A stretch of 64,000 nt of DNA, taken from positions 68,156,089 through 68,220,088 of the forward strand of contig NC_056522.1 of the NCBI RefSeq assembly GCF_019175285.1, read 5' to 3'. The DNA is from Sceloporus undulatus (lineage: Eukaryota; Chordata; Lepidosauria; Squamata; Phrynosomatidae). The notes under the pieces were generated by a model that did not search any database, was not told the origin of the DNA, and was given only the letters and a program-made list of their open reading frames with translations. Made by a program: the position numbers and the translations under genes. Positions 1 through 10,808 of this stretch are shown here, piece after piece (the stretch's first letter is position 1; every line of letters starts with the position of its first letter).

Positions 1-1447
1 GGAAGAACCATGTGAAGATGAACCTCCTTTAGAAAGTGATGTGGAAGGTGCACTCAGAACACTAGGAAGAAATAAATCACTAGGAAAAATACCAACCCGA
101 TAGAGCTGCTTCAGGTTACAGAGAAAGCACCTACTCTAGTTCTAACTAAAATACATAAACAAGTATGGAAAACAAATCAGTACCCCAAAGTGTTCAATAT
201 ATATTCCAATCCCAAGAACGGGGGCACCTTGGAATATTCCAGTCCCCAAGAAAGGTTATTTCAGTAACCACAGGGCCATTGCATTAATTTCCCATGCAAG
301 ATAAGTAATGCTCAAAATACTACAACAAAGAAATTTATCATATACCGAGCAAGAAATGCCAAATGCCCAAGCTAGATTTAGGAAAGGAAGAGGCACTATC
401 CATCATGTTACAAACACACATTGAATAATAGAGCACACCAAAGAATTTCAAAAGAAAATCAACTTGTGCTTTATAAGCCTTTGCTTGTATAGACCATTAA
501 AAACTATAAATAAAAATCTTATTAGTTTAAAAATCTTACTCAGGACAAAGCTACCATTAGGACAGAATGTAGAGAAACAGAATGGCAAGGGTGTCAAGCA
601 AGGGTACATTTTATCATCCTATCTGTTTAACTTGCATGCTGAGTAAATCATATGTAAAGCAGGATTAGACTCAGAGAATGGAGGAGTGAAAATTAGAGGA
701 AGGAACATCAAGAATTTAAGATATGCAGATGACACAATACTACTAGTAGAAAATAGCAAATATTTGGAACACTTACTGAAGAACGTCAAGGAAGAAAGTG
801 CAAAGGCAGGTTTACAGTTTATCAACAAGAAAACAAAAAAATGACCAGATGATTTACATAACTTCAAAGTAGATGATGAAGCCATTGAAACAGTTGAACA
901 TTTTTTATTCTTTGGCTCAATCATTAATAATGGAGACGGCAGTCAAGAAATCAGAAGAAGATTAGGGCTTGAAAGGGCCATTATGAAGGAACTAGACAAG
1001 ATCCTGAAATGTAACGATATAGTATTGAATACTAAAGTTAGGATTGTCTATGCCACCATATTTTTCATTTTTATGCATGATTGTGAAACCTGGAGAGTGA
1101 AGAAAGCTGACAGGAAGAGGAGTTCTATGGATAGCAAGAAAAGACAAATAAATGGGCCCTAGAGTGGACCAAGCCTAAACTCTCCCTAGAAGCCAAAATG
1201 TCTAAATTGAGACTGTCGTACTTTGGCCATTTCCTGACATGACTCACTTGAAAAGATGATATAGCTTGATAAGGCAGAAGGTAGTCATGAAATAAGAAGA
1301 CTGCGTTAAAGATGGATCAATCAAGAAAACCATGGCCCGAAGTCTGCAAGAGCTGAGCAGGGCTGTTGATGACAGGGGGACTTGAGGTCTCCATTCATGG
1401 GGTCGCCATAAGTCAAAGTCAGCGTGATGGCAGTTAACAGCAACAAA
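1..1447 (+). mobile_element. RTE/BovB-type LINE, decayed 3' portion
   Basis: Translating the + strand in pieces gives reverse-transcriptase text typical of BovB/RTE elements. There is a VKQGYILSSYLFNLHAE block near 590-645, LRYADDTILL near 717-750 (the YADD catalytic box), and a C-terminal stretch IRRRLGLERAIMKELDKILK near 950-1010 followed by CETWRVKKADRK. The copy is cut by the window edge and carries several stops and frameshifts, for example a stop directly after NLHAE, so it is inactive. Its 3' end near 1400-1447 (GGTCGCCATAAGTC, ending in a CAACAA tail) matches the tail of the tRNA-derived SINEs elsewhere in the window. The clade call rests on remembered BovB protein motifs. Confidence 0.8.
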
Positions 1448-2705
1448 TTATGAATGCTAGTATTCATTAAAAACTGCAGATGGCAAATGCCATTTTGAAG
1501 GCATTCATCATTTTATCTCAAGACAGAATGTTTCTTCTAAGATGTCTGTTGTGAGGCACGTCTGCATCATCAGAAAACAGTACGTTTTGTTTTTTGAACT
1601 ATTTTTTTTACTCATGCGCAAATATATGCAATTGTAAATAGTGAAAATTACTTCAATTACACAATACCCCAACTTTTTATTGTCTAAATATTCAGGTGGC
1701 ACTTCTTTAAAAGGAAAGCCAATAGACAGTACAAAATGTGGACACAGGCTGAAAAGGAGATGTACAAGTCTAGATAAGAACATTGTGAAATAAAAATGTT
1801 CACATGTGGAAAAGATAGTAAAGGGACTTGGTCTTAAACCCAAAGAAAAAGTATGTGGTACCTAATCCTTTTAAGTTGTTTTATGCACTGAGCATTACGA
1901 TAGTCTCCTTATCTAGGTTTGACTAGCATTTAAAAGTAATGCTGCAGTTTTCCATAGGCAACCCAGACTTAATTAGCTTAATTTAGTGGCAAAAACTTAC
2001 TTTGCATAAAATATTAAGTAATCTTTTTATTTCATTGTTTATATATTTTTATTTACTTTCCATTTATTATTCATTTAGGATATTTATCTATATCCTGCAT
2101 TTCCTCCATCATGAAGCTCAAGGTGGTTTATGAGATGCCATCTGGCCCAGACCTGATGAACATTTCTGATTACATCTTGCACCCTCAGTCCCTAGTTTGG
2201 AATAATGCTTAAGGACAAGCAAGGCATTCCCATGTAACTTCTGAGAAGTAACAAGGAAAATCTTTAGGTTTCCATCTTAACCTGTCTTTTCTTCCTCAGG
2301 GTTTGATGGTGACATGAAATCTGAACAGATCTGGATGTTGTCTGATGAGGAGCCAGTCTTTGTTGGGTCCTAGTGTTGTTTGGCCAAACCCATGGCCAAA
2401 TATTGTCTGATATCTTGTTGAAAACCAGCATTGTATAACAATATGCTGATATAACCCCGTGAAATTCCAGAAAGAAATGAAGCATCATCCAGAGTGGTGG
2501 TGGAAATGGCAAAGCTGTGTTGGCACATCTTTCTGGAGCACAACAGGATGCTGCAGGACATGAGAGAAGGCTTTCATAAGGAGACATTCTTACACAAGGT
2601 AGTAATCAAACTGCAACTGGCGAGTAAGGAAATGTAAAGCCCCAATAGGATTCCAGCTATAGACTTAAAACAAAGAAAAAACTTAGAGTGAACTCAGAGT
2701 GTGGT
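1448..2705. other. Intergenic stretch, no gene recognised
   Basis: AT-rich sequence without a supported coding region. A short remnant at about 2077-2135 (TTTATCTATATCCTGC followed by CAAGGTGG) looks like the 3' end of an L2/CR1-type LINE. The open frames here are short and show no family resemblance. Confidence 0.5.
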
Positions 2706-3711
2706 AGAATCATAGAGTTGGACGGGCCATCCAGTCCAACCCCCTGCTATGCAGGAAATCCAAATCAAAGCATCCCCGACAGATGGCCATCTAGTCTCTG
2801 TTTAAAGACCTCCAAGGAAGGAGACTCCACTACACTCCGAGGGAGTGCATTCCACTGTCGAACAGCCCTTACTGTCAGGAAGTTCTTCCTAATGTTGAGG
2901 TGGAATCTCTTTTCCTGTAGCTTACATCCATTGTTCCGGGTCCTGTTCTCTGGAGCAGCAGAAAACAAGCTTGTTCCCTCCTCAATATGACATCCTTTCA
3001 AATATTTAAACAGGGCTATCATATCACCTCTTAACCTTCTCTTCTCCAGGCTAAACATCCCCAGCTCCCTGAGTCGTTCCTCATAGGGCATGGTTTCCAG
3101 AACTTTCACCATTTTAGTCGCCCTCCTTTGGACACGCTCCCGTTTCTCAACATCCTTTTTAAATTGTGGTGCCCAGAACTGGACACAATATTCCAGGTGG
3201 GGCCTGACCAAAGCAGAATACAGTGGGACTATTACTTCTCTTGATCTAGACACTATACTTTTATTGATGCAGCCTAAAATTGCATTGGCCTTTTTAGCTG
3301 CCACATCGCACTGTTCACTCATGTTCAACTTGTGGTCTACTTGGACTCCCAGATCCCTTTCACATGTAGTTTCATTCAGCCAGGTGTCCCCCATCCTATA
3401 TCTCTGCATTTTATTTTTCCACCCTAAGTGCAGTACCTTACATTTCTCTGTGTTGAATTTCATTTTGTTAGTTTTGGCCCAGCTTTCTAGTCTATTCAGG
3501 TCATTTTGAATGTTGATCATGTCCTCTGGGGTATTAGCTATTCCTCCTAATTTGGTGTCATCTGCAAATTTGATTAGTAGGCTCCCAATTCTGTCATCCA
3601 GGTCATTGATAAAGATGTTGAATAACACTGGGCCCAGGACAGAGCCCTGTGGGACCCCACTGGTCACTTCTCTCCAGGATGAAAAGGTGCCATTGTTGAG
3701 CAAAGGGGTTT
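2706..3711 (-). mobile_element. CR1 LINE, 5'-truncated copy with long open frame
   Basis: The - strand is open for 312 codons (3703 down to 2765). It begins inside the reverse transcriptase at SSWREVTSGVPQGSVLGPVL (motif B), continues through the catalytic FADDTKL box, and runs to the normal CR1 C-terminus with [20 protein letters not shown] and WNALP. The 3' end at about 2706 shows the usual CR1 tail, an ATTCTATGATTC-type repeat on the - strand. The endonuclease and the N-terminal RT part are missing, which is the family's common 5' truncation at insertion. The uninterrupted frame suggests a fairly young insertion. Shorter fragments of the same family recur at 8991, 11568, 23139 and 40578. 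Confidence 0.92.
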
Positions 3712-4460
3712 AATAGGCTGACTCTGGGGAATGAAAGAAGAGTGCTGGGAAATGCCTTTCTACTTGATTAAATTAAAATAAGCTGTTGTAACACTGGGGA
3801 GACTGACAGTATGGGCAAGAATTAATGATGACCTTCCCTTGCCTCTCCATCACTTCTCCCAAACTGCCTGCCCTTAAAAGATTGTTAAAAAAAAAAAAAG
3901 AATTAACTGGACGGTGGGAGCATAAAATATTTGCTCGCTCCCTTTCTTTTCTGTTGTCACAATCATCCATTGCTGTGATAGAGATAACCAAGCATGTGCA
4001 GTTACTGTGTATGCTCAGCACATTCTCCCTGTGACCAGGAGCAACTCCGAAAGCAACCAAAGGCATTCTGAAAGCACACAGGGAACATTCTAAATGCTTT
4101 CCATATACAGATTTGTGTGTGTGTGTGTGTGTCCTGCACCTATTCAGGACCCAGCCTTTTCTTTTGTGAAGAGTGAAACAAATCTGGTTCCATCTTCCCC
4201 ACTTGTCAACTAATTCTAGATTCTATCTGGGGTCATCTCCATCATATTCTGGACACCTGAGTACCCAATTTTAATGGTGGTTAAACCAAACAGAGTTACC
4301 ATCAACACTCCACTTAAACATTCTTAAGTATTGGAATATCAGGATATTTACATGGGAAATGAGCAACCTCTTTGGTACAGGCTATTTATTAAAAGCATTC
4401 ATGGTTGTAAATACACATAACATTTCCCTTGGAGAGAAACAGAACCATGACAATGTCTCA
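3712..4460. other. Intergenic stretch with simple repeats
   Basis: No gene seen. It contains an A-rich run near 3887-3899 and a (GT)n microsatellite at about 4112-4132. The remainder is unassigned. Confidence 0.5.
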
Positions 4461-4802
4461 GGCGCTTTACAGACCGCCCAAAAAGGGCGGTCTGCCGGTG
4501 CCGTCATTTGTTGCACCAAGGAGCCCCAGTGGCCAAACTGCACAGCTCCTTCGCACAACAAAAAAAAAGCTGCAAAATACATCTTCTTCTTGCGGTGCGA
4601 AAATGGCGTCACAAAGTGCCAATGGTGCAATGGTGTACTCGCTAGGCGTTCGCGATGTCGAAATGGCAGCGCCCATGTAGAATGGGCACCGCCATTTTGT
4701 ATGTGCCGAGCGCGTACTAGGGTTAGGGGCATCTGGAAAGGACGTCCCTTTCTAACCCTAGTACGTGCCGTGTACGTACTTTTTGCCCATCTGTAACGGG
4801 CC
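4461..4802. mobile_element. GC-rich Harbinger-like MITE
   Basis: The terminal inverted repeats read GGCGCTTTACAGACCG on the left and, reverse-complemented, GGCCCGTTACAGATGG on the right. They are flanked by a 3-bp direct repeat TCA (4458-4460 and 4803-4805). A 3-bp target duplication with GG-starting ends fits PIF/Harbinger; the superfamily is an inference. The interior is CpG-rich and includes a palindrome around CTAGGGTTAGGG / CCCTAACCCTAG (4717-4766). No transposase is encoded. The copy at 18945-19476 shares the ends and right interior. Confidence 0.75.
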
Positions 4803-4805
4803 TCA

Positions 4806-5512
4806 GCTTCATTATAGTTTCATTATATTACATTATGTCAAAGGTATTTTCGATTCATCACCTCAAATATACAGCCATAAGGCTATTATAAGAACATTTA
4901 ATAGGGACTGTATCTCTCTCTTCAGTTCTTTAACAAGCCTAGTAATAATGAACACCTCTAAGAACATGATCTTTCTAAAGTACTTACCATAGCCTTTTAT
5001 CCATCATCATCATCATCAAGTACTACATAAACATATATCTATTCCTGGTATAGCATTACCAGTATTAGCATTAATCAGCATTTTAGGGCAGTATTTCTAG
5101 GTCATTACCAATCTATTAGTTCATTAGGAACAGCACAGGCTATTAAACAGCTGTCCTCGTTGGAGACTGCCAGAAGCAATCTAATTTTTTGGCCTCATCA
5201 CAGCTCTTTTATTGTTCCCTGACACCCACTCAGTTAATCAGTTGACCAATCAACACACGGAATTAGCTGCCTCTGGCTTATCTCTAGCCAACTAAAATAA
5301 TGGTTCTCATGGCAGGAGTTACTGCAGTCCTATCTGTTAGTGTACAGTCAATGTATCCATCAAGGTTTATCTTTGCTCACAAACCTACTGGTGCCTTCAC
5401 CTCTTGAGTAAATGTATTTTCCTTATCTTATTTACATTCCAGAGTATCTGGCATGTAACTTGAATGAATTTCTGTTTGAGGAAGATGTAGATTTCTGCTA
5501 GGAATGAGTATA
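4806..5512. other. Intergenic stretch, nothing recognised
   Basis: Low-GC unique-looking sequence with a short (ATC)n run near 5005-5019. No coding or repeat family is identified. Confidence 0.45.
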
Positions 5513-5881
5513 CAGTTGGCCCTCCATATTTGCAGCTTTAACTTTTCCATACAATTATTTGTGATTTTGATTTATACCGTATGTTCCCTCTAGGAATCTC
5601 TTAAGTCCTCCAGCATAAGTCTGCCAGAAATTGGCCATAAAGTTGTGCTGGTAGATCTAGATGTTGCTAGAGAAAACACTTCTCTAGGCATGTGTAGGTT
5701 CTCCAACATGATTCTATGATCAACTTCCGGCAGGTGCTGACCGTAGAGTTGCACTAGAGGACCTGGAGATTCCTAGAGGTGTTTTCTCAGATAAAAAGAA
5801 TAGGTTTTTTAAAACTGTGGTTTTTTCCACATACACAGGGGTCTTTCACCCCTAACCCCAGTGAATGTGGCGGGACCATTG
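5513..5881. mobile_element. mariner/Tigger-like MITE
   Basis: It starts after TA at 5511-5512 with CAGTTGGCCCTCC and ends with an inverted version (GTGGCGGGACCATTG). The inner text, with repeats of CCTAGAGG and TCTAGG and a CATACACAGGGG stretch near the right end, parallels the element at 40792-41137. The right TA appears mutated to TG. It is non-autonomous; the superfamily is inferred from the TA target and end sequence. Confidence 0.65.
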
Positions 5882-5898
5882 TGTTTCCCTCCCCACAC

Positions 5899-6115
5899 TA
5901 TATTTCTTTTAACTTAAAGGCTTCATGTCACTTAATGCCATGTCATTGTGCCACAGAGGAGTTTGTTCTGTAGTTCTAAAAATGTCATTCTAAATTAGTG
6001 TTTCTTTTCTATATTTCTTTTAACTTAAAGGCTTCATGTCACTTAATGCCATGTCATTGTGCCACAGAGGAGTTTGTTCTGTAGTTCTAAAAATGTCATT
6101 CTAAATTAGTGTTTC
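5899..6115. repeat. Perfect tandem duplication, 111-bp period
   Basis: The segment beginning TATATTTCTTTTAACTT at 5899 is repeated starting at 6010. About 106 bases (through GTGTTTCT) match with no difference that I can see. It touches the right end of the MITE at 5513-5881. The identity suggests a recent duplication or an assembly artefact. Confidence 0.9.
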
Positions 6116-6154
6116 TATCTGGATATGTTGATAATCTTCTACTTAATATTAATA

Positions 6155-6400
6155 CAGTGGAACCTTATTATACGCGGGGATCCGTTCCGGAACCCTCCAC
6201 GTATAAAAAAGTCCGCCTATGCTCGAGCCCCATTGTTTCCAATGGGGCTTGTGCGAGGCGGCGCGCGAGGCGCAATGGGTGCGCGCGCCCATTCAATTGA
6301 ATGAGACGCGCCGCCTCTTGTGCCCCGCGCGCGCCAGCGGCTTTGAGCGCCTATGCTCAAAGCCGCCTATAAAAAGACCGCGTATGCGGAGGCGCCACTG
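6155..6400. mobile_element. mariner/Tigger-like MITE, CpG-rich interior
   Basis: The ends are CAGTGGAACCTTATTATACG and the inverse, finishing GGCGCCACTG. They are flanked by TA at 6153-6154 and 6401-6402. The interior is a GC-rich imperfect palindrome (for example GCGAGGCGGCGCGC). Non-autonomous, no coding. Confidence 0.8.
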
Positions 6401-6402
6401 TA

Positions 6403-6892
6403 TCATTATTGTTATCACTGCTGCCGCCACCACTACTACTACATGCAAAAGGGTGGATTTGGGATGTTCTCAAAACCTGCTGTCCATGCTGACTCCTAAA
6501 TAATAATTCAGTCCTCTTGAATTATTATTGGCAAGCATAATATGGATTTTGTACTGCGCTTGGAGGATAATTTGTTGTCTGAAGGACAACAAAAGATAAT
6601 TTGAATAATGTGTTGTAGACAATTAGTAGTCTATTACAAGGAGGCATGTTGGGTGAACAGGTCGTACTCTCATCAATCCCCTTCTCACACTGTTCTTGTA
6701 TTTACAGGAGGATAATTTGTTATACACAAGGGGAGAGGGGATTTTAGATGCGTTCAAAAACCTGCTATTGGTTTCTGAAGACTGCTTTTCAATGTAGCTT
6801 TAAGGACATAATTATTATCTCAGACTGTGTACATTCAGCTTAGCAGGCATGCTTTATGTGCTTTATGTTGCAATTGATCTTTGCTGATATTA
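6403..6892. other. Intergenic stretch, nothing recognised
   Basis: No gene or named repeat is seen. Two related phrases, TTGGGATGTTCTCAAAACCT near 6457 and ATGCGTTCAAAAACCT near 6747, and repeated GGAGGATAATTTGTT (6564, 6708) suggest an old internal duplication. Confidence 0.4.
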
Positions 6893-7190
6893 GTTTTCTG
6901 TGGGTTTTCCAGGTTGTGTGGCCATGTTCTGGAAGAGTTTATTCCTGGTGTTTTGCTTGCATTTGTGACTGGCATCTTCAGAGGGTGAAGGCATGGAAGT
7001 ATCTGGGGAATATATACTTGTGTGACCCTTGGTTGGGAGGAAGTGGTTTACATGTTAATCTGTGGGTTGGTCTGTAGTTGAATGGCAAGGCTTTACCATT
7101 CAACTCCTTTAAAGCTCCTTTAAAGTTGAGATCACAACCCAGAGCAGATGTAACCCCCTTCCACAAACATCAGAGCCACCAGCCTCCACT
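6893..7190 (-). mobile_element. Penelope-like retroelement fragment
   Basis: Reading the - strand gives CTGAAGATGCCAGTCACA, then GGAATAAACTCTTCCAGAAC and ATGGCCACACAACC. This is the same text as the better-preserved copy at 20446-20690. The other side (ATATATACTTGTGTGACCC, TTACATGTTAATCTGTGGG) also matches the remembered consensus of this squamate family. The GAAA of the ribozyme-like core has decayed here. The Penelope assignment is from memory of the family and is moderately certain. Confidence 0.55.
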
Positions 7191-7321
7191 ACTTAATGCC
7201 ATTTGATTCTCTGTTCACAGGGAGCTTCTTGGACAAATAGAATGTTGTTCTAAAGGATGGGTTTATCATGGATGTGTGCGTCTCACACTGATGATTTTGA
7301 AGAATGATTTTGAAAGGTAAT

Positions 7322-7381
7322 GTGTCCATACTGTATTTTATTATTGTTAGCTGCCTCAATCTGTTTGGAGAGGCGGGATAC

Positions 7382-7416
<35 letters not shown>

Positions 7417-7418
7417 TC
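7322..7418 (+). mobile_element. L2-type LINE 3' end with (TTA)n tail
   Basis: The sequence TTATTGTTAGCTGCCTC, then GGAGAGGCGGGATA, then a (TTA)n run is the characteristic 3' end of squamate L2 elements: GCCGCC, then GGCGGGATA, then TTATTA. Only the last ~100 bp inserted. Confidence 0.7.
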
Positions 7419-8990
7419 CCCTTCCTGTTGTATAAAAAGAGAGATTTGGTTGAATTTCAGAAAATCCATGATGATGATGATGATGATGAAATGGTCATTT
7501 ATATCTCATCTTTTCCACAATAATGGGGACCCAAGCAACTTACAAATTATGGCCCTGCTGTCCACCTCACTGCTAAGCATTAGGCCCCATTACTAAGCTT
7601 TATGACGGTGATGCTTCTGAGAGATAGATATGAAGCACAAAATGGATCCACAAGGAGTTAGCCAGGTGTTGTTCCTTCCAACCTACTTCCTCGCAAGCTC
7701 TAAACATACCTTCCAGTCACAGTTGGATGGAGTGGGGTGGGGATCAGGTGGGCAGCACCCCATCTGCCCAAGCAATAGGACCATCCCTGACGCATGATGC
7801 TAAATATGTGCCAGGGTCCCCTGAGCTTGGCGTACCACTATAAAGTGTTTAGGAACACTTGTCCTTCACACTTATCTTGTCTGCAATATGGGAACCATCT
7901 GCAGAGTTCTGGCAAACATGATTCCTACCCAAAGTGTGAAGCAGCTCTTACTCACCCCTCACTTGTCATGTTGAATTATAGACTGTGCTTGGGTGACCTT
8001 TCTCTCCTCATCAAATCCAAGTCTGTTTGTGAGCAAGATTTCATACAGCTAAATTTCTTAAACCCACAGCGATAGCTCATCCATGTGCAAAAGGGAATTT
8101 CCTTTTCAAGAGTCCAGTTAAAATTCACAACAGTGGCGTTTTGATTTTTATCTTTCAAAATTGGATCCTCTATATGTTGGACTGCGCTTCCTGAACATGC
8201 CCGGGATTGACAGTAATTGCTGGACCCAGTCTTCTCAGGAGATTATCACACCAAGGCCAATTCAGCAATAATCGTGGTAATGAAAACAAAAAGCAACAGT
8301 AGCACTATGGAGTTCAATAGTTTCCACCCACTCATGCTTTCGTAGGAGTTTATCAAATGTGACGGGAGGCTCTCAGTTTCGAAAGAGAAGATACTGAGGT
8401 CAATTTGAAAATTCATGCAATTACGTGATTACTTACCACACCTTAAATTCACTGCAATGGCCTCCCCGAATGCGACTGAGATTCTGTGCAAAGTAAGCCA
8501 TCACATCGTTGGGTTCTTAATTGCGAATTGGCACCCTTGCGCATGCTCAGTGAGACTCCAGATGACTGGAGCATAGCATATTTAGGCGAGTGAGAGAGAG
8601 GAGCCAAGGAACCCCACAATTTACAAAAGAGGTTGGATGGGGGGCAGGAAGAATGGTTGAAAGAACATACTCTATTCACGTTAAAATGAGCATATATTCA
8701 CTCTTGTCATATTAAAACATGAATATAATGGTTATCCAATCGTTATCCAATGGTTATCCATCACACCAAACAGCAGCGCACTGAGTGCAAGGTTGCCTAG
8801 GAGTAGGGTTTGTGACTTCGCTAGTTCACCGAATTTACTTAACTGTGGATTGACACATGATTGCATTTGGAGTGCATTAGGACTGCCAGCGATTGCGTGT
8901 GGTAACCTTTCACGCAATAATGTTAATATGCATGATTGCGTTCAGGATGACACTGGATTATACTTCCAATTTCAGTCGTGTGATAGCCTC
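7419..8990. other. Intergenic stretch with a possible TIR element
   Basis: A (GAT)n run lies at about 7469-7489. Phrases such as TTATCACACCA near 8245 and, inverted, GTGTGATAAA near 9178 could be the ends of a DNA element that took the CR1 scrap at 8991. The repeats are short and the assignment weak. No coding is supported. Confidence 0.35.
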
Positions 8991-9145
8991 CATAGAATCA
9001 TAGAATCGCAGAGTTGGAAGAGACCGCAAGGGCCATCCAGTCCAATCCCCTGCCATGCAGGAAATCTAAATCAAAGCATACCCAACAGATAGCCATCCAG
9101 CCTCTATTTGAAGACCTCCAAGGAGGGAGACTCCACTACACTCCG
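8991..9145 (-). mobile_element. CR1 LINE 3' fragment
   Basis: ATAGAATCATAGAATCGCAG followed by GGCCATCCAGTCCAATCCCC and CTCCACTACACTCCG is the last ~150 bp of the CR1 seen at 2706-3711, in the same orientation. Confidence 0.88.
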
Positions 9146-9189
9146 CATGATTAGCAAACACAAAACCCAAAGAATAGTGTGATAAATGT

Positions 9190-9410
9190 TATTTTTATTA
9201 TTGAATAAATAATATTAAATAAATAAATGTGGTTAAATAAATAAATATCATTATTAAATAAATTAATGTAGTCAAATAAATAGGTATTGTTATTAAATAA
9301 ATAAATGCTGTTGAATAAATATTATTAGGTAAATAATTGTTATTAAACAAATAAATAAATGTTATTGTTAAATAAATAAATAAATGCTGTTAAGTAAATA
9401 AATATTGTTT
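9190..9410. repeat. AT-rich degenerate minisatellite
   Basis: A run of AAATAAATAAATG / ATTGTTATTAAATAAA variants fills about 220 bp directly against the GNG4 CpG island. The abrupt change from almost pure A/T to high GC occurs within about 50 bp. Confidence 0.85.
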
Positions 9411-9429
9411 GCATCGTACAGAAATGCTG

Positions 9430-10010
9430 GGCTCCAGATGTGAAGGGACTGGAACATGGCAACCACCTTAAAGAGCAACAGCAGCATGAGCATCTTCTTC
9501 TTCTTCCTGAGTCCTCCTCTTGGGAGGAGGTTCCGAGGCTGGCGCGCGCTGCCCTCCCTTTGACGTCACGGGCTGGAATTCCTCTCCGGCGCGCTCCTGC
9601 TGCCTTGCTTGCTCTGCTCTGAGTCCCTGGAGAAGAGGGAGGCAGGGAGAGGGGCGGGGAGCGCGTGGCGGTCTGGTCCAGAGCAGGGAGCTGGCGCCCC
9701 TTCCCTGCCTGCCTTCCTTCCCTGCTCCCTCGAGGCAGCAGCAGGTCGGGCTCTCTCTCCCTGCAGCCCCCATTGCAAGGCTCTCTCTCCTTCATTCAGA
9801 GACCTTCCTTCCCCTGGTCTGCTGGGGGTGAGCCTCCCAGCTTGGAGGCGCCAGGCTCTCTCTCTCTCTCTCTCTCTCCTGCTGCTGCTGAGTCCCTGCT
9901 GCTGTCTCCAGGCAGCGGTGAGTTCTTGGGGTTTTTTTGGATTGGGCGGGGGGGGGGGGGGGGGGGGTTGCAAAGGGAAACAGCCCCTCACACAGACAGA
10001 CGCTGCTGAG
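9430..10010 (+). promoter_or_regulatory. GNG4: GNG4 CpG island / promoter region
   Basis: High GC with many CpG dinucleotides (for example GGCGCGCGCTGCCC near 9541), a TGACGTCACG motif at about 9560-9569 that is a consensus CRE/ATF site, and pyrimidine-rich CT repeats near 9859-9878. A G-run of 20 lies at 9948-9967. It is the only CpG island upstream of the GNG4 coding exons on this strand, about 7 kb before the start codon. The promoter role is inferred from position and composition. Confidence 0.65.
9600..9917 (+). other. GNG4: Candidate untranslated first exon of GNG4
   Basis: A strong donor, GCAGCG|GTGAGT, ends the exon at 9917 inside the CpG island. Mammalian GNG4 also has non-coding 5' exons, and the first coding exon has its own acceptor at 16954-16955, so an upstream exon must exist. 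The 5' boundary is unknown; 9600 is only indicative. No convincing TATA box is seen. Confidence 0.45.
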
Positions 10011-10047
10011 AGATAGGATGACAGGCGGGTGGGTTGGCTCCTCTGAG

Positions 10048-10410
10048 GCTACATCCACACTGCACAGGTAATCCGGTTTGACACCACTTTGGATGCATCC
10101 CCACTGCAGAGATAAACCTGTTTGGTGCCCCTTTAAAGGCTGCATCCTCACTGCAGAGATAATCTGGTTTCACACCCCTTTAAAGACTGCATCCTCACTG
10201 CAGACATAATCTGGTTTGACACCCCTTTAAAGACTGCATCCTTACTGCAGAAATCATCTGTAATCTGCCCTGGCTCAAGGCTATGGGATTCTGGGAATGG
10301 TAGGAGCTCTGGTGCCACAACAAATGATCATTCCCAGAATCCCATAGCTTTGAGCCAGGGCTGTTAAAGTGGTGTCAAACCGGATTATTTCTGCAGTGTG
10401 GATGCAGCCT
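10048..10410. mobile_element. hAT-like palindromic MITE with tandemly repeated left arm
   Basis: The right end, GGATTATTTCTGCAGTGTGG followed by ATGCAGCC, is the standard terminus of the abundant palindromic element in this window. On the left the corresponding arm is present five times in a row, starting near 10048, 10092, 10138, 10185 and 10232 (period 44-47 bp). Each unit has (G)CATCCNCACTGCAGA followed by CTGGTTTGACACCCCTTTAA-type text. The centre is an inverted repeat around GGGATTCTGGGAATG / CATTCCCAGAATCCC. Flanks TCCTCTGAG and TCCTGAGGG may be a degraded target duplication. Confidence 0.8.
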
Positions 10411-10808
10411 CCTGAGGGACTGCACGTGTTTTCCCCAAAGGGACAGAAGGGTCTATCCTGGTACTCCTGTGTAATATTGGGTTTGTGAGGGAGAAGAAGT
10501 ATTTTGGAGGGGGGATGTCTGCTCTGTTGTTTGGTCCTGAGTTTTTGCTTGTTAAGAAACCCTTAATGGATGCCTTGGAAGGCATGACAGGGGAAGGTGG
10601 CTTATCTGCCCAAGCTGTGATTTGGGAAGGAGCCCTGGAGCCAAGGAGGAGAAGCGGCTGTCATTCCAGAAGGAAAAGGTGCCTCCAGTTCAGGCTCTCT
10701 CTTGTCTTCCTCTTCTAGTGTTACCTGTGAAGAGGATCATGCAACTTAGTCCTTCTTTCCCTTCTTAATGTTGTTTTATTGGGAGAGGGGGGGATGTATG
10801 CTTTGCAA

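Noticed and set aside
4717-4766. Telomere-like TTAGGG words
   Set aside because: Only one or two copies, in mirrored pairs inside a MITE interior and shared by family members, so not an interstitial telomere.
9468-10016. Several overlapping open frames on both strands in the GNG4 CpG island
   Set aside because: They are rich in Arg, Ser, Pro and Gly from GC-rich low complexity, overlap each other on both strands and lack any domain.
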